A stretch of DNA of 64,000 nt from Collimonas sp. OK412 (GCF_900112135.1 NZ_FOLC01000021.1:16808-80807), one strand, 5' to 3'; positions 41,020 through 51,240 are shown, numbered from the stretch's first letter. Made by a program: numbers and translations. The notes: a model not told the origin generated them from the sequence alone.

Positions 41020-41490
41020 TCAGGATTTCTTGCCGGCGCCGATTTCCACGGCGCGCGCCTTGGCGGCAAATTTGTCCAGCACGCCGTTCACATATTTGTG
41101 GCCGTCTATGCCGCCGAACGATTTGGTCAGTTCGACCGCTTCGTTGATGACTACGCGGTAAGGGATTTCAACGTGGTTCTGCAGTTCGAAAGCGCCGATC
41201 AGCAGGGCCGCGTGTTCCACCGGCGACAGCTCGCTGATCTTGCGGTCGATCAGCGGCTCCAGGCCGGCGCGCAAGGTGCCGGCGTCCTTGATCGCACCGT
41301 ACAGCAGCGAGTTGAAATGCTCGGCGTCGGCCTTGTCGAAACCGTGCGCCTGGCGGATGTTTTCGCTGATCGCGGTCACGTCTTCATTGTTCAACAGCCA
41401 TTGGTACAGGCCCTGCAACGCGAATTCGCGCGCGCGGTGACGCGGCGTGCGGCTCTTGCTCGGATTGGCGTGCAAAGTTTTATTAGTCAT
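41020..41490 (-). CDS. nusB: Transcription antitermination factor NusB
   Basis: NusB binds boxA RNA with NusE in rRNA antitermination. The 156-residue protein has [18 protein letters not shown] and [17 protein letters not shown]...[18 protein letters not shown], the family landmarks. The order ribBA-ribH-nusB is the usual betaproteobacterial one. I start at MTNKTLHAN (41490). Confidence 0.97.
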   Translation of the reverse strand: MTNKTLHANPSKSRTPRHRAREFALQGLYQWLLNNEDVTAISENIRQAHGFDKADAEHFNSLLYGAIKDAGTLRAGLEPLIDRKISELSPVEHAALLIGAFELQNHVEIPYRVVINEAVELTKSFGGIDGHKYVNGVLDKFAAKARAVEIGAGKKS

Positions 41491-41564
41491 AATTTTTCCA
41501 GCTGGTACATCAAAGTTCGAATACAAAAAGCAAGCACCACCGGCGCCTTGCCTGTCACAACATC

Positions 41565-42050
41565 TTATTCTTCGCTGGTGGCTTCCGCCAGCTCTTCCAG
41601 CGCGATCGCCAGGTTCGCCATTTCCACCGCCACCCGCGCGGCGTCGGTGCCCTTCTCTTCCATCCGCGCTTCGGCCTGCTCGTCGTTCTCGGTGGTCAGC
41701 ACGGCGTTCGCGATCGGGATGCCGGAGTCCAGGCCGACGCGCGTGATGCCGGCGCCGGATTCATTCGAGACCAGCTCGAAATGGTAAGTCTCGCCGCGGA
41801 TGACGGCGCCGATCGCGATCAGCGCATCGAACTGCATGGTCTCTGCCATCTTCTGCAGCGCCAGCGGGATTTCCAGCGCGCCGGGCACGGTGACGTGCAG
41901 GATGTCTTCATCCGCCACGCCCAGGTGCTTCAGCTCCGCCAGGCAGGCCGAGATCAAGCCGTGGCAGACATCTTCGTTGAAGCGGGCTTGCACAATACCG
42001 ATGCGCAAGTCTGCACCATCCAGATTGGTTTCGTAAATTCCGACTGTCAT
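41565..42050 (-). CDS. ribH: 6,7-dimethyl-8-ribityllumazine synthase
   Basis: RibH condenses the pyrimidine with dihydroxybutanone phosphate to lumazine, the step before RibE. The 161-residue chain has [48 protein letters not shown] and [15 protein letters not shown]. It lies 98 bases downstream of ribBA, which supplies dihydroxybutanone phosphate. It forms a 60-mer or pentamer. Confidence 0.97.
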   Translation of the reverse strand: MTVGIYETNLDGADLRIGIVQARFNEDVCHGLISACLAELKHLGVADEDILHVTVPGALEIPLALQKMAETMQFDALIAIGAVIRGETYHFELVSNESGAGITRVGLDSGIPIANAVLTTENDEQAEARMEEKGTDAARVAVEMANLAIALEELAEATSEE

Positions 42051-42148
42051 GGTTTTCCTCTTATACGCACCAGGCGCTTATCTATTCATCAATTACTGCA
42101 AACGTCGGCTACAACAGACACCGCTACAGCACTCTACTCTTCTACTCT

Positions 42149-43261
42149 TCAAGCATTCGGCTTGTTTTGATAACCGGTGATCTCCAGGTCGTAACCCGTC
42201 ATCGACGGCATCTTGCGCGGGCTGGCCAGCAGCTTCATCTTGCCGACGCCGAGGTCTTTCAGGATCTGTGCGCCGATGCCGTATGTCCGCAGGTCGACCC
42301 GCGGCGGCGGCGGCTTGACGCCGCTGCAAGCTGCTTCCAGCGCGGCGAACTTGGCGAAGATCTGGTCGGCCGATTCTTCGCAGTTGAGCAGCACCACCAC
42401 GCCGCACGGCGAAGCGGAGATCGCCGCCAGGGCCGACGCCATGTTCCAGGAATGGTTGGTGGCTTCGGTTTCCAGCAAATCCAGGATCGATACCGGCTGG
42501 TGCACGCGCACCAGGGTTTCCACATCCGGCGATGGCGTGCCGTGCAGCAGGGCCAGGTGGGCGCCGCCGCTAGGCGTATCGCGATAGGCGATGGTCTTGA
42601 ACGTGCCTTGGGCAGTGTGGGTAGTGCGCTCGGCGAGGCGCTCGACGATGCTTTCATGCTGGCCGCGGTAATGGATCAGGTCGGCAATGGTGCCGACCTT
42701 GAGCCCGTGTTCCTTGGAAAATTCCAACAAGTCAGGCAGGCGCGCCATGGTGCCGTCTTCCTTGAGGATTTCGCAGATCACAGCGGCTGGCGTCAGGCCC
42801 GCCATTTCGGTCAGGTCGCAACCGGCTTCGGTATGGCCGGCGCGCATCAGCACGCCGCCCTTGCGCGCCTTGATCGGGAAGATATGGCCCGGCTGCACGA
42901 TATCGCCAGCCTTGGCGCCGGACGCTACCGCCACCTGGATGGTGCGGGCGCGGTCGGCGGCCGAAATGCCGGTGGTGACGCCTTCGGCGGCTTCGATCGA
43001 CACGGTGAAATTGGTGCCGTAGGCGGTGCCGTTGCGGCTGGTCATCATGCCCAGGTTGAGCTGGTCGCAGCGCTCTTCGGTCAAGGTCAGGCAGACCAGG
43101 CCGCGCGCATACTTCACCATGAAATTGATCGCCTCAGGCGTCACGAAATCGGCGGCGAGCACCAGGTCGCCCTCGTTTTCACGGTCTTCCTCATCCACCA
43201 GAATCACCATGCGCCCGGCACGGAGTTCAGCAATGATTTCCTCAGTTGTTGCAATTGACAT
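42149..43261 (-). CDS. ribBA: Dihydroxybutanone phosphate synthase / GTP cyclohydrolase II-like protein RibBA
   Basis: The 370-residue fusion has an N-terminal DHBP synthase domain (about 1-200: [51 protein letters not shown]) and a C-terminal region that resembles GTP cyclohydrolase II (about 205-370). In that region the zinc Cys motif (CxxxDxxxSxxC) that the cyclohydrolase normally needs is not visible; it keeps only parts of the later fold ([17 protein letters not shown]). The second half may therefore be inactive, as in many RibB-X proteins of Betaproteobacteria. No FMN riboswitch motif is seen in 43262-43500. Confidence 0.9.
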   Translation of the reverse strand: MSIATTEEIIAELRAGRMVILVDEEDRENEGDLVLAADFVTPEAINFMVKYARGLVCLTLTEERCDQLNLGMMTSRNGTAYGTNFTVSIEAAEGVTTGISAADRARTIQVAVASGAKAGDIVQPGHIFPIKARKGGVLMRAGHTEAGCDLTEMAGLTPAAVICEILKEDGTMARLPDLLEFSKEHGLKVGTIADLIHYRGQHESIVERLAERTTHTAQGTFKTIAYRDTPSGGAHLALLHGTPSPDVETLVRVHQPVSILDLLETEATNHSWNMASALAAISASPCGVVVLLNCEESADQIFAKFAALEAACSGVKPPPPRVDLRTYGIGAQILKDLGVGKMKLLASPRKMPSMTGYDLEITGYQNKPNA

Positions 43262-43503
43262 GTTTCGCCTTGGAGATAACCGGCCCGGAAGCCGCCTTAT
43301 GGGTAGCCTGGTCCAGCTTTGCTATAAATCTTGCTATGAAGGTTGCGGCTTATGCACGCTAGGCTGCTGCTGAGCAGCCTGGTAAAACAAACATAAACCA
43401 GAGGTCGCTATTTTAAAGGATTTAGCAGACTGAAAATGTTTTACGGACACCAGTTTGCTGCCGTTTTATGCCAAGACCCGGCCAAAACCCGGGATCGCCG
43501 CTC

Positions 43504-44514
43504 TCAGGCCGCCAATGGTTGCATGTTTGCCAACGCATCGACCAGCAACAAGGGATCGCCCAGGGCCAGCCGTTTCGAGTCAGACAGCGCCTGCCGGAAC
43601 GATTTGGCGCCCGGCACGCCGGCCATCAGGCCCAGCATGTGACGGGTGATGCTGTTGAGGCGCAAGCCCTTGCCGTCGTGCCCATGCAGCGCCAGCTGCC
43701 GGCGGATATAAGGCAGCATGGCTTCAATCACTTCGGCGCGCGTCTTCGGCACTGCGCCGGCGGCGCCGAAATAGCGGGAATCGAAATCGGCCATCAGGTA
43801 GGGATTGTGATAAGCCTCGCGGCCCAGCATCACGCCGTCGACATATTGCAGGTGGAAGTCGATTTCTTCGGTAGTCTTGATGGCGCCGTTGATGATGATT
43901 TCCAGCCCCGGGAAATCACGCGCCAGCTGGTAGGCATATTCATACTTGAGCGGCGGGATTTCGCGGTTTTCCTTGGGGCTCAGGCCCTTCAGGATGGCAT
44001 TGCGCGCATGCACGATGAAGGTCTGGCAGCCGGCCTGCGCCACGGTGCCGACAAAATCGCGGACAAATTCGTAGGATTCGGTCTTGTCGATGCCAATCCG
44101 GTGCTTGACGGTAACATCGATGCTCACCGCATCGCGCATCGCCTTGACGCAATCGGCCACCAGCTCGGCTTCCGCCATCAGGCAGGCGCCGAAAGCGCCC
44201 TTCTGCACCCGTTCGGACGGGCAGCCGCAGTTCAGGTTGATCTCGTCGTAACCCCACTGCTGCCCCAGTTTGGCGCTCTTGGCCAGGTCGGCCGGTTCGC
44301 TGCCGCCCAACTGCAGGGCGACCGGATGCTCGACATCGCTGAAATCAAGGTGGCGCGGCACGTCGCCGTGCAGCAAGGCGCCGGTGGTCACCATTTCGGT
44401 GTAGAGCCAGGTGTGGCGGGTGATCTGGCGGTGGAACACGCGGCAATGGCGGTCGGTCCAGTCCATCATGGGCGCCACGGAAACACGCCTTTTACTGTAA
44501 TTCGCTGATTTCAT
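43504..44514 (-). CDS. dusA: tRNA dihydrouridine synthase A
   Basis: DusA reduces U20/U20a in tRNA using FMN and NADPH. The 336-residue protein has RRVSVAPMMDWTDRHCRVFHR, TGALLHGDVPRHLDF, DEINLNCGCPSERVQKGAFGACL with the catalytic Cys, and TVKHRIGID, all DusA type. The length and sequence favour DusA over DusB/C. The upstream region carries an inverted repeat at 44536-44554. Confidence 0.95.
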   Translation of the reverse strand: MKSANYSKRRVSVAPMMDWTDRHCRVFHRQITRHTWLYTEMVTTGALLHGDVPRHLDFSDVEHPVALQLGGSEPADLAKSAKLGQQWGYDEINLNCGCPSERVQKGAFGACLMAEAELVADCVKAMRDAVSIDVTVKHRIGIDKTESYEFVRDFVGTVAQAGCQTFIVHARNAILKGLSPKENREIPPLKYEYAYQLARDFPGLEIIINGAIKTTEEIDFHLQYVDGVMLGREAYHNPYLMADFDSRYFGAAGAVPKTRAEVIEAMLPYIRRQLALHGHDGKGLRLNSITRHMLGLMAGVPGAKSFRQALSDSKRLALGDPLLLVDALANMQPLAA

Positions 44515-44774
44515 TAGGTTTTATGCTGATTTCGCGCGCATGCAATTCATGCGCCATTTTGCTTGATTTCTGGATATCTTGCCGTTCACCGCACGTGCAC
44601 TTGCCGCGGGTGCTGTGGGAATGACCACGAAACGAAGGTGTCAGGTTCGCGCAAATTCGGCGAAAGGCGCTAGTTTATCAGTAAGTCGCTCGCGGCCAAA
44701 GGCCCCGCCTTAAAGCGGCCGCATCGCGCCACCAGGACAGATCGCGGCAGGCAATCAGGACAACACGCTACACG
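44515..44774. other. Intergenic region upstream of dusA
   Basis: No gene is seen. Features: a palindrome GCGCATG-CAATT-CATGCGC (44536-44554), 22 bases ahead of the dusA start and so in its leader or promoter; otherwise unremarkable GC-rich DNA. A stop-dense stretch near 44640-44720 contains no supported gene. Confidence 0.5.
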
Positions 44775-44823
44775 TAAAAATGCCCGGCAAGGATCTCGGT
44801 CCGTGCCGGGCATGGCTTAGGCT
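44775..44823 (-). terminator. Terminator of the secreted metalloprotease gene
   Basis: On the minus strand a 10-bp perfect stem (ATGCCCGGCA / TGCCGGGCAT) with a 24-base loop is followed by TTTTTACG. Between the stop codon and the hairpin are three copies of ATGCGGG-like units (44832-44852). Confidence 0.85.
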
Positions 44824-44860
44824 GCGCAAGATGCGGGATGCGGGATGCGGGCCTCTATGT

Positions 44861-45961
44861 TTACTGACGTGCAGGTGTATTTTCAGCGAAGTATTCGTGG
44901 TTATCAGCGTTGTCGACGGCATTGGTCGGATTGCTGAGAGCCAGGTTGTGCGCGCCGGTCTGGCCGTATACGTGGTCGTCGGTGCCGGCCACCACCGTGA
45001 AGTGGCTGGTTTCATGGACCAGCGTGCCGGCCTTGGAATCGGTGCCGTTGGCCGGTGCGGTCCAATAGGCGCCGCAGAGGTAGACCGTGTATGGCTGGTC
45101 TGGATAGACGTAGGCGTAAGTGCCGGATTCGGTGCAGCTGCAGTCGAATTTATACGCTTGGGTGCCGAGCGCGCTGCTAAGGTTGGTGTAGTGGTTGGTC
45201 ACCGTTGTATAACGGCCGCTGGTGACCGCGCCGAACCACCAGGTGTAGCGGCTGCCGGTGTTGTTCGCATTCAGGTAATTCCTGGAATTGGTCGCGATCG
45301 AAGTGGCGTCGGTGCGGGCCTTGGTCAGCGCGGTTTTCTGGGTGTTGCTGCAGCTGGCGAAGGTGGTGGATGCAGCCGCCGCGCCGTTGATTGCGCCCAG
45401 CAGGTCGGAAGAGGCCTGTTTGGACGATGGCGCCGGGCCGCCGTCGACCGACAGCGGGATCGCATTGGTTTCCAGCGTGACCGCAGGAGCAGCAGCGCCG
45501 CTGGCCTTGGCGGCGACGGCATTGCCGGCTTCGCGCACCAGGGTGTCGGCGCTGCGCTTGTACTTGATCACATATTGGCCGGCGCGATACATCTCGTAGT
45601 AGGCGCTAAGGTCCACTTCTACCGCACGGCTTTCGTTCGGCTTGAGCGTGATGTAATCCTTGTCGGTCGCCGGCTTGCGTTTCACCAGCCGTCCCACGTA
45701 ACGCACCGGCTGGCCGCCCAGGTCGACGCTGAACAAGTCGCCGCTGACGCCGTTCAAGGGAGTTTCCCAGTTCAGCACATGCAAGGTGGCAGCGCTGGTG
45801 TTGGTGATGGTGTAGAGCACCTTGCCTGAACCGGCCGCACCTTTCGCGCTGGCTTCCTGCAAGGTCACTTCGATATCGGCCCGCGCTGCATAAGCCGAGC
45901 CGCTGACAACGATTGCTGCCACACATGTAACGCCTGCCAACCATTTTCGAAAACTGTACAT
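44861..45961 (-). CDS. Secreted M35 (aspzincin) metalloendopeptidase
   Basis: The 366-residue protein has a signal peptide (1-26, ending AYA), an N-terminal domain (about 28-150) and an M35 peptidase domain (about 190-366). Zinc ligands are His316 and His320 in HETSH, and the aspzincin motif GTDDHVYG supplies the third ligand Asp. This is the deuterolysin/peptidyl-Lys endopeptidase family, with related enzymes in Pseudomonas and Aeromonas. It would be exported and used to digest proteins outside the cell; Cys pairs (CSCTE) suggest disulfides. A lux-box-like palindrome lies 87 bases upstream of the start. Its own terminator makes it a single-gene unit. Confidence 0.92.
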   Translation of the reverse strand: MYSFRKWLAGVTCVAAIVVSGSAYAARADIEVTLQEASAKGAAGSGKVLYTITNTSAATLHVLNWETPLNGVSGDLFSVDLGGQPVRYVGRLVKRKPATDKDYITLKPNESRAVEVDLSAYYEMYRAGQYVIKYKRSADTLVREAGNAVAAKASGAAAPAVTLETNAIPLSVDGGPAPSSKQASSDLLGAINGAAAASTTFASCSNTQKTALTKARTDATSIATNSRNYLNANNTGSRYTWWFGAVTSGRYTTVTNHYTNLSSALGTQAYKFDCSCTESGTYAYVYPDQPYTVYLCGAYWTAPANGTDSKAGTLVHETSHFTVVAGTDDHVYGQTGAHNLALSNPTNAVDNADNHEYFAENTPARQ

Positions 45962-46047
45962 GGATCACTCCTCTTGTAGAGTTAAATGAGCCCCCGCCTT
46001 GTGGGCCTAGGGAAATTTATGCTAGCACGCACATTTCGAGGCGGACT

Positions 46048-46065
46048 CCTGTCAAAGTTGACAGG
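46048..46065. promoter_or_regulatory. lux-box-like palindrome upstream of the protease gene
   Basis: CCTGTCAAAGTTGACAGG has perfect 8-bp arms around AG and contains CT-N12-AG, the shape of LuxR-type (quorum-sensing) binding sites. It is 87 bases before the protease start and 130 before the aminotransferase start, between two divergent genes. CCTGTCAA also recurs in the tandem repeat upstream of the lectin gene. Confidence 0.5.
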
Positions 46066-46194
46066 ATGCTGTAACGGTCATGCGAGGAATCGGCCCTATA
46101 TATCGCGGGCTTGGCCGGCGCCATGCGAAGCGGCCCTAAACGTACTACCATCATCGGCAAGAGCCTGAAATCCGCCAACCGCCAAGGAGACGCC

Positions 46195-47538
46195 ATGCCG
46201 ACCACCCTGAACACCGACCATTTCTGGATGCCGTTTACCGCCAACCGCCAGTTCAAGAGCAAGCCGCGCTTGCTGGTCTCCGCTTCCGGCATGTACTACA
46301 CGACGGACGACGGCCGCCAGATCCTCGACGGCACCGCCGGCCTGTGGTGCACCAACGCCGGCCACTGCCATCCGAAGATTGTCGAAGCAATCCAGCAGCA
46401 GGCTGCCAGGATGGATTTTGCGCCGGTGTTCCAGATGGGCCATCCGCTGGCGTTCGAAGCCGCCAGCGCGCTGGTGTCGATTGCACCGGAAGGACTGAAC
46501 CGGGTGTTCTTTTGCAACGACGGTTCGGAGTCGGTCGATACCGCGCTGAAGATCGCGCTGGCATATCACCGCGTGCGCGGCGACGGTTTGCGTACGCGCC
46601 TGATCGGCCGCGAGCGCGGTTATCACGGGGTCGGCTTCGGCGGCATTGCGGTGGGCGGCATCGCCGGCAACCGCAAGCATTTCGGCCCGACGCTGGCCGG
46701 CGTCGACCATCTGCGCCATCCGCTGGATATCGGGCGCAATGCGTTTTCACACGGCTTGCCGGAACATGGCGCGGAGATCGCCGACGAATTTGAACAGCGC
46801 CTGCTGGCGCTGCATGATCCGGCCACGGTGGCGGCGCTGATCGTCGAGCCTGTCCAGGGTTCGACCGGCGTGATCCTGCCGCCCAAGGGTTACCTGCAAA
46901 AGCTGCGCCTCATCTGCGACAAGTACGGCATCCTGCTGATTTTCGATGAGGTGATCACCGGCTTCGGCCGTCTTGGCGCACCGTTTGCGGCCGATTATTT
47001 CGGCGTGATGCCTGACATGATCTGCTGCGCCAAGGGCCTGACCAACGCCAGCGTGCCGATGGGCGCGGTGATCGTGCGGCAAGATATCCATGACGCCTTC
47101 ATGAGCGCCGCCGCCGACAACGCCATCGAATTCTCCCACGGCTACACCTACACCGGCCATCCGCTGGCGGCGGCCGCCGCAATGGCCAGCATCGCGGTCT
47201 ACAAGAGCGAAAACCTGTTCGACCGCGCGGCGGCGACCGCACCGTATTTCGAGCAGGCGGCGCACAGCCTGAAGGGCCTGCCGTTCGTCAAGGATGTACG
47301 CAACCTGGGGCTGGTGTGCGGGATTGAACTGGAGCCGGTCGCAGGCAAACCTGGCGCACGCGCCTTCGATGCCTTCCTGCAGTGTTTCTGGGAGAAAGGC
47401 GTGCTGATCCGCACCACCGGCGACATCATCGCCCTGTCGCCGCCGCTGATCATCGAACCGGGACAGATCGACCAGCTGTTTACGGCCATCGGCGATGTGC
47501 TCAAGGCGCAACATGCAGCGAGCCCGGCAGTCGCCTGA
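46195..47538 (+). CDS. Class III omega-amino acid-pyruvate aminotransferase
   Basis: The 447-residue PLP enzyme has SGMYYTTDDGRQILDGTAGLWCTNAGH, FFCNDGSESVDTALKIALAYHR, EPVQGSTGVILPPKGYL and CCAKGLTNASVPMG with PLP Lys280. The N-terminal DHFWMPFTANRQFK is typical of omega-amino acid-pyruvate (beta-alanine) aminotransferases. It moves the amino group from beta-alanine or a similar terminal amine to pyruvate. I start at 46195 because AAGGAG precedes it; the open frame extends 28 codons further upstream. Confidence 0.93.
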   Translation: MPTTLNTDHFWMPFTANRQFKSKPRLLVSASGMYYTTDDGRQILDGTAGLWCTNAGHCHPKIVEAIQQQAARMDFAPVFQMGHPLAFEAASALVSIAPEGLNRVFFCNDGSESVDTALKIALAYHRVRGDGLRTRLIGRERGYHGVGFGGIAVGGIAGNRKHFGPTLAGVDHLRHPLDIGRNAFSHGLPEHGAEIADEFEQRLLALHDPATVAALIVEPVQGSTGVILPPKGYLQKLRLICDKYGILLIFDEVITGFGRLGAPFAADYFGVMPDMICCAKGLTNASVPMGAVIVRQDIHDAFMSAAADNAIEFSHGYTYTGHPLAAAAAMASIAVYKSENLFDRAAATAPYFEQAAHSLKGLPFVKDVRNLGLVCGIELEPVAGKPGARAFDAFLQCFWEKGVLIRTTGDIIALSPPLIIEPGQIDQLFTAIGDVLKAQHAASPAVA

Positions 47539-47549
47539 ACCCGGAAAGT

Positions 47550-47602
47550 AAAAAACCCGCCGATGCGTGCTCTGGACAAGGGCACGGATCGGCGGGTTTT
47601 TC
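47550..47602. terminator. Bidirectional terminator
   Basis: A-run, CCCGCCGAT, loop, ATCGGCGGG, T-run, between the convergent aminotransferase and typA genes. Confidence 0.88.
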
Positions 47603-47638
47603 GTGGCGGAGCCCGAAGGCCCCGGTTCACTCGACAGC

Positions 47639-49474
47639 TTAGGCGTCGCGCGAAGCCTTTTTACGCTCATGTTCCTTCAGGTAGCGCTTACGCAGGCGGA
47701 TGCTCTTCGGCGTGACTTCAACCAGCTCGTCGTCGTCGATGAATTCAACCGCATATTCCAGCGACATTTCGATCGGCGGCACCAGGCGCACCGCTTCGTC
47801 GGTACCGGACGAACGGACGTTGGTCAGCTGCTTGCCCTTGATCGGGTTGACCACCAGGTCGTTGTCGCGCGAGTGGATGCCGATGATCATGCCTTCGTAC
47901 ACCGGGTCGTTGTGGCTGACGAACATGCGGCCGCGATCTTGCAGTTTCCAGATAGCGTAGGCAACTGCCGCGCCGTCGTCCTGCGAGATCAGCACGCCGT
48001 TGCGGCGGCCGCCCAGTTCGCCCTTGGAGGCGTCGACCGGTGCGTATTCGTCAAACACGTGGCTCATCAGGCCGGTGCCGCGGGTCAGGGTCATGAATTC
48101 GCCCTGGAAGCCGATCAGGCCGCGCGCAGGAATGCGGTACTCGAGGCGCACGCGTCCCTTGCCGTCCGGCTCCATGTTTTGCAGGTCGCCGCGGCGGCGG
48201 CCCAGTTCTTCCATGACGCCGCCCTGGTTGACTTCTTCAACGTCGACAGTCAGGTTTTCGTAGGGCTCGTGGCGCACGCCGTCCACCATCTTGAACACCA
48301 CGCGTGGACGCGAAACGGCCAGCTCGTAGCCTTCGCGGCGCATGTTTTCGATCAGGATGGTCAGGTGCAACTCACCGCGGCCCGACACTTCATAGGTCGA
48401 ATCGTCGCCTTCAGCCTGCACTACGCGCAACGCCATGTTGGCTTTCAGTTCGCGGTCCAGGCGGTCCTTGATCTGGCGGGTGGTGACGAACTTGCCTTCG
48501 CGGCCGGCCAGCGGCGAATTGTTGACCATGAAGTTCATGGTCAGGGTCGGTTCATCAACCTTCAGCATCGGCAAGCCTTCCGGCGAATCCGGTGCACAGA
48601 TGGTGGAACCGATGCTGATTTCTTCGATGCCGTTGATCAGCACGATGTCGCCGGCCAGCGCTTCATCGGCCAGCACGCGGTCCAGGCCGCGGAAAGTCAG
48701 CACCTGGTTGATGCGGGCCTTGGTCGGCTTGTCTTCCGGACCGTTCATCCAGACCACGTCTTGCAGTGCCTTGATTTTGCCGCGCAGGATGCGGCCAACG
48801 CCGATCTTGCCGACGTAGGAAGAGTATTCCAGCGATGTGATCTGCAGTTGCAGCGGGCCGTTAGGATCGTCTTCACGCGCAGGAACGTGCTTCAGGATCG
48901 CGTCGAACAGCGGTTCCATGTTGCCGTCGCGGACGGTGTCTTCCAGGCCTGCATAGCCTTTGAAGCCCGATGCGTAGATGATCGGGAAATCCAGCTGCTC
49001 ATCGGTTGCGCCGAGTTTGTCGAACAGTTCGAAAGTGGCGTTCACAGCCTTTTGCGGATCGGCGTTTTCGCGGTCGATCTTGTTGACCACAACGATCGGT
49101 TTCAAGCCCAGCGCCAGTGCCTTGCGCGTCACGAAACGCGTTTGCGGCATCGGGCCTTCTTGCGCATCGACCAGCAGCAGGACGCTGTCGACCATCGACA
49201 GGACGCGCTCGACTTCGCCGCCGAAGTCGGCGTGGCCCGGGGTATCGACGATGTTGATGTGCGTACCCTTGTATTCGACTGCGCAGTTCTTCGACAGGAT
49301 CGTGATGCCGCGTTCTTTTTCAATATCGTTCGAATCCATCACGCGTGCATCGACGTGCTGGTTGTCACGGAAAGTGCCGGATTGACGCAGCAGCTGGTCA
49401 ACCAGCGTGGTCTTGCCGTGGTCAACGTGGGCAATGATGGCAATGTTGCGGATGGCGCGAGGTGTGTTTGACAT
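47639..49474 (-). CDS. typA: GTP-binding ribosome-associated factor TypA/BipA
   Basis: TypA is a translational GTPase that assists ribosome assembly and stress adaptation. The 611-residue protein has G1 AHVDHGKT (residues 15-22), G3 [15 protein letters not shown]4 NKIDREN, and the EF-G-like domains II, III and V plus the BipA-specific C-terminal domain. I use [10 protein letters not shown] at 49474; the open frame runs upstream without a ribosome site. Three hundred or so bases separate it from truB. Confidence 0.97.
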   Translation of the reverse strand: MSNTPRAIRNIAIIAHVDHGKTTLVDQLLRQSGTFRDNQHVDARVMDSNDIEKERGITILSKNCAVEYKGTHINIVDTPGHADFGGEVERVLSMVDSVLLLVDAQEGPMPQTRFVTRKALALGLKPIVVVNKIDRENADPQKAVNATFELFDKLGATDEQLDFPIIYASGFKGYAGLEDTVRDGNMEPLFDAILKHVPAREDDPNGPLQLQITSLEYSSYVGKIGVGRILRGKIKALQDVVWMNGPEDKPTKARINQVLTFRGLDRVLADEALAGDIVLINGIEEISIGSTICAPDSPEGLPMLKVDEPTLTMNFMVNNSPLAGREGKFVTTRQIKDRLDRELKANMALRVVQAEGDDSTYEVSGRGELHLTILIENMRREGYELAVSRPRVVFKMVDGVRHEPYENLTVDVEEVNQGGVMEELGRRRGDLQNMEPDGKGRVRLEYRIPARGLIGFQGEFMTLTRGTGLMSHVFDEYAPVDASKGELGGRRNGVLISQDDGAAVAYAIWKLQDRGRMFVSHNDPVYEGMIIGIHSRDNDLVVNPIKGKQLTNVRSSGTDEAVRLVPPIEMSLEYAVEFIDDDELVEVTPKSIRLRKRYLKEHERKKASRDA

Positions 49475-49712
49475 GGTCAGTTTGGAGATTGAATAACTTA
49501 GTAAGTGCGCAGATAACGATTGCGCAGAAAATATATAGCTACAAATGCGGCCAAAAATGCTCGCTAAGGCACTGCACAGGAGTACGGCAGATGTAGCGGA
49601 ATTTGGGAGGCCGCGCATTATAGCATGACGCGCTGCACTACTTTATGAAAAGCCTTGTAATTTCAAAGAGTTGCTGTCTCAATCGCAGTACAGATATTGC
49701 TAAAAAACTATT

Positions 49713-50666
49713 TTATGCGGGCTGCGCGGTGGCAATCAGGCGTTCGGGAGCCAAGACCCCGTACTCATGCAATTGCGCGGTCCCCAGCAGTTGCCGATTG
49801 GATACGGCATCCTCCGGCTGCAGGTATACCCGCACCCGCCCAGCCGCTGCCGGCAAGGGCACGCCTTCTTTCGTCAGCGTCAGGCGCTGGCCTTGCAGGA
49901 AGCGCTTGGCGAGCGGCTCGGACAAGGATACTTCAGGAAACGTCAGCAGCAGGCTGTCGACCGGCGCCAGCAAGGCGCTGCGTTCGGCCTCGCCGGTGGC
50001 GCCAAGCTGCTCCAGGGTGACGCAGCCATCCAGCGTCAGGTGGCCTACCTGGACCCGCCGCAATTCCTGCAAGTGCGCGCCGCAACCGAGCGCCGCGCCG
50101 ATGTCTTCGCCCAGCACCCGGATGTAGGTGCCCTTGCTGCAGGCAACCCGCAAGCGCAAAAACGGCGCCTGGTAATCGAGGAATTCCAGGGCATGGATGG
50201 TCACGTCGCGGGCTTCGCGCTCTAGCGTGATGCCGGCACGGGCGTATTCGTACAATGGCTTGCCGTCGCGCTTGAGCGCCGAATACATCGGCGGCACCTG
50301 CTTGATCGGACCGCGGAACCGGGCCAGCGCAGCGTCGATCTGCTCGCGGCTGACGCTGACATCCTTGCGCTCCAGTATCTCGCCCTCGGTATCGCCGGTG
50401 GCGGTGCGCACTCCCAGGTGGATCAGGGTCTCGTAAGTCTTGTCGGCATCCAGCAGGTCCTGGGCAAACTTGGTGGCTTCGCCGAAGCATAGCGGCAGCA
50501 CGCCGGTGGCGAACGGGTCGAGGGTGCCGGTGTGTCCTGCCTTTTGCGCATTCAGCAAGCCTTTTGCCTTGATCAACGCGTCGTTGCTGGAGAAGCCGAC
50601 GGGCTTATCCAGCAGCAAGACGCCATTGAGCGGAACGCGGATTCTTTTGGGTGGACGTGATGCCAT
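49713..50666 (-). CDS. truB: tRNA pseudouridine-55 synthase
   Basis: TruB makes pseudouridine 55 in the tRNA T-loop. The 317-residue chain has LNGVLLLDKPVGFSSNDAL and KAGHTGTLDPFATGVLPL with catalytic Asp50. The second domain YSALKRDGKPLYEYARAG and the PUA-like tail follow. The start is uncertain (50681 would add five residues); neither has a good ribosome site. Downstream of rbfA in the infB cluster, a standard order. Confidence 0.96.
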   Translation of the reverse strand: MASRPPKRIRVPLNGVLLLDKPVGFSSNDALIKAKGLLNAQKAGHTGTLDPFATGVLPLCFGEATKFAQDLLDADKTYETLIHLGVRTATGDTEGEILERKDVSVSREQIDAALARFRGPIKQVPPMYSALKRDGKPLYEYARAGITLEREARDVTIHALEFLDYQAPFLRLRVACSKGTYIRVLGEDIGAALGCGAHLQELRRVQVGHLTLDGCVTLEQLGATGEAERSALLAPVDSLLLTFPEVSLSEPLAKRFLQGQRLTLTKEGVPLPAAAGRVRVYLQPEDAVSNRQLLGTAQLHEYGVLAPERLIATAQPA

Positions 50667-50779
50667 GGGTAGCGGATGCAAAAAGGAGAAAGCGGAAACG
50701 GCCTGCAGTCACCAGCAAGCCGTATCGAATTTTAATGGTGACCGTTAGTTAACTTGACTGAGCTTGACCAGGCAATCGT

Positions 50780-51169
50780 TCAATCCTGGCCATCGTCCTT
50801 GGAACGGGTCGCGTTCGCCAGGTCGATCAGGCGCGACATCTCGACGCCGCGGGCGGTCGAATTGTCATGGATGAAATGCAAGGCAGGCAAGGTATGGATA
50901 GACAGGCGGCGGCCCAGCTGGTTGCGCAGGAAACCGGCAGCCTGGGTCAGGCCCTTGACGGTATTTGCAATCGCTTCCAGGTCGTCGTTCAGCATTGTGA
51001 AAAACACCTTGGCATGGGCGTAATCCGGCGTCACCTGCACTTCGGTAATCGTAATCATGCCGACCCGCGGGTCTTTCAGCTCGAAGACGATGATCTCGGA
51101 CAAGTCCTTCTGGATCTGGTCTGCAACCCGCAAACCGCGGCCAGGGATGGATTTACTATGTTTAGCCAT
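50780..51169 (-). CDS. rbfA: 30S ribosome-binding factor A
   Basis: RbfA is a KH-fold factor that helps mature the 16S 5' end and 30S subunit, especially in the cold. The 129-residue protein has [48 protein letters not shown]. It lies between infB and truB, 145 bases after the infB stop across a terminator-like hairpin. Confidence 0.97.
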   Translation of the reverse strand: MAKHSKSIPGRGLRVADQIQKDLSEIIVFELKDPRVGMITITEVQVTPDYAHAKVFFTMLNDDLEAIANTVKGLTQAAGFLRNQLGRRLSIHTLPALHFIHDNSTARGVEMSRLIDLANATRSKDDGQD

Positions 51170-51240
51170 GCTTTTATTCAGCGCGTTGCCACGCTTTGTC
51201 TTTCAGAAATGAACTGCCAACCAACGTTACACAGGTTACT

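Noticed and set aside
43262..43500. FMN riboswitch before ribBA
   Set aside because: The conserved RFN sequence blocks were looked for on the minus strand here and upstream of ribD (3114-3225) and not found.
43504..44860. Island inserted at dusA
   Set aside because: dusA is a known integration site for islands and phages, but no integrase or attachment repeats are seen and the neighbouring genes look native.
47567..49471. A 634-codon plus-strand frame opposite typA
   Set aside because: Antisense shadow of typA, with the same His/Asp/Val/Arg-rich composition and no motifs.
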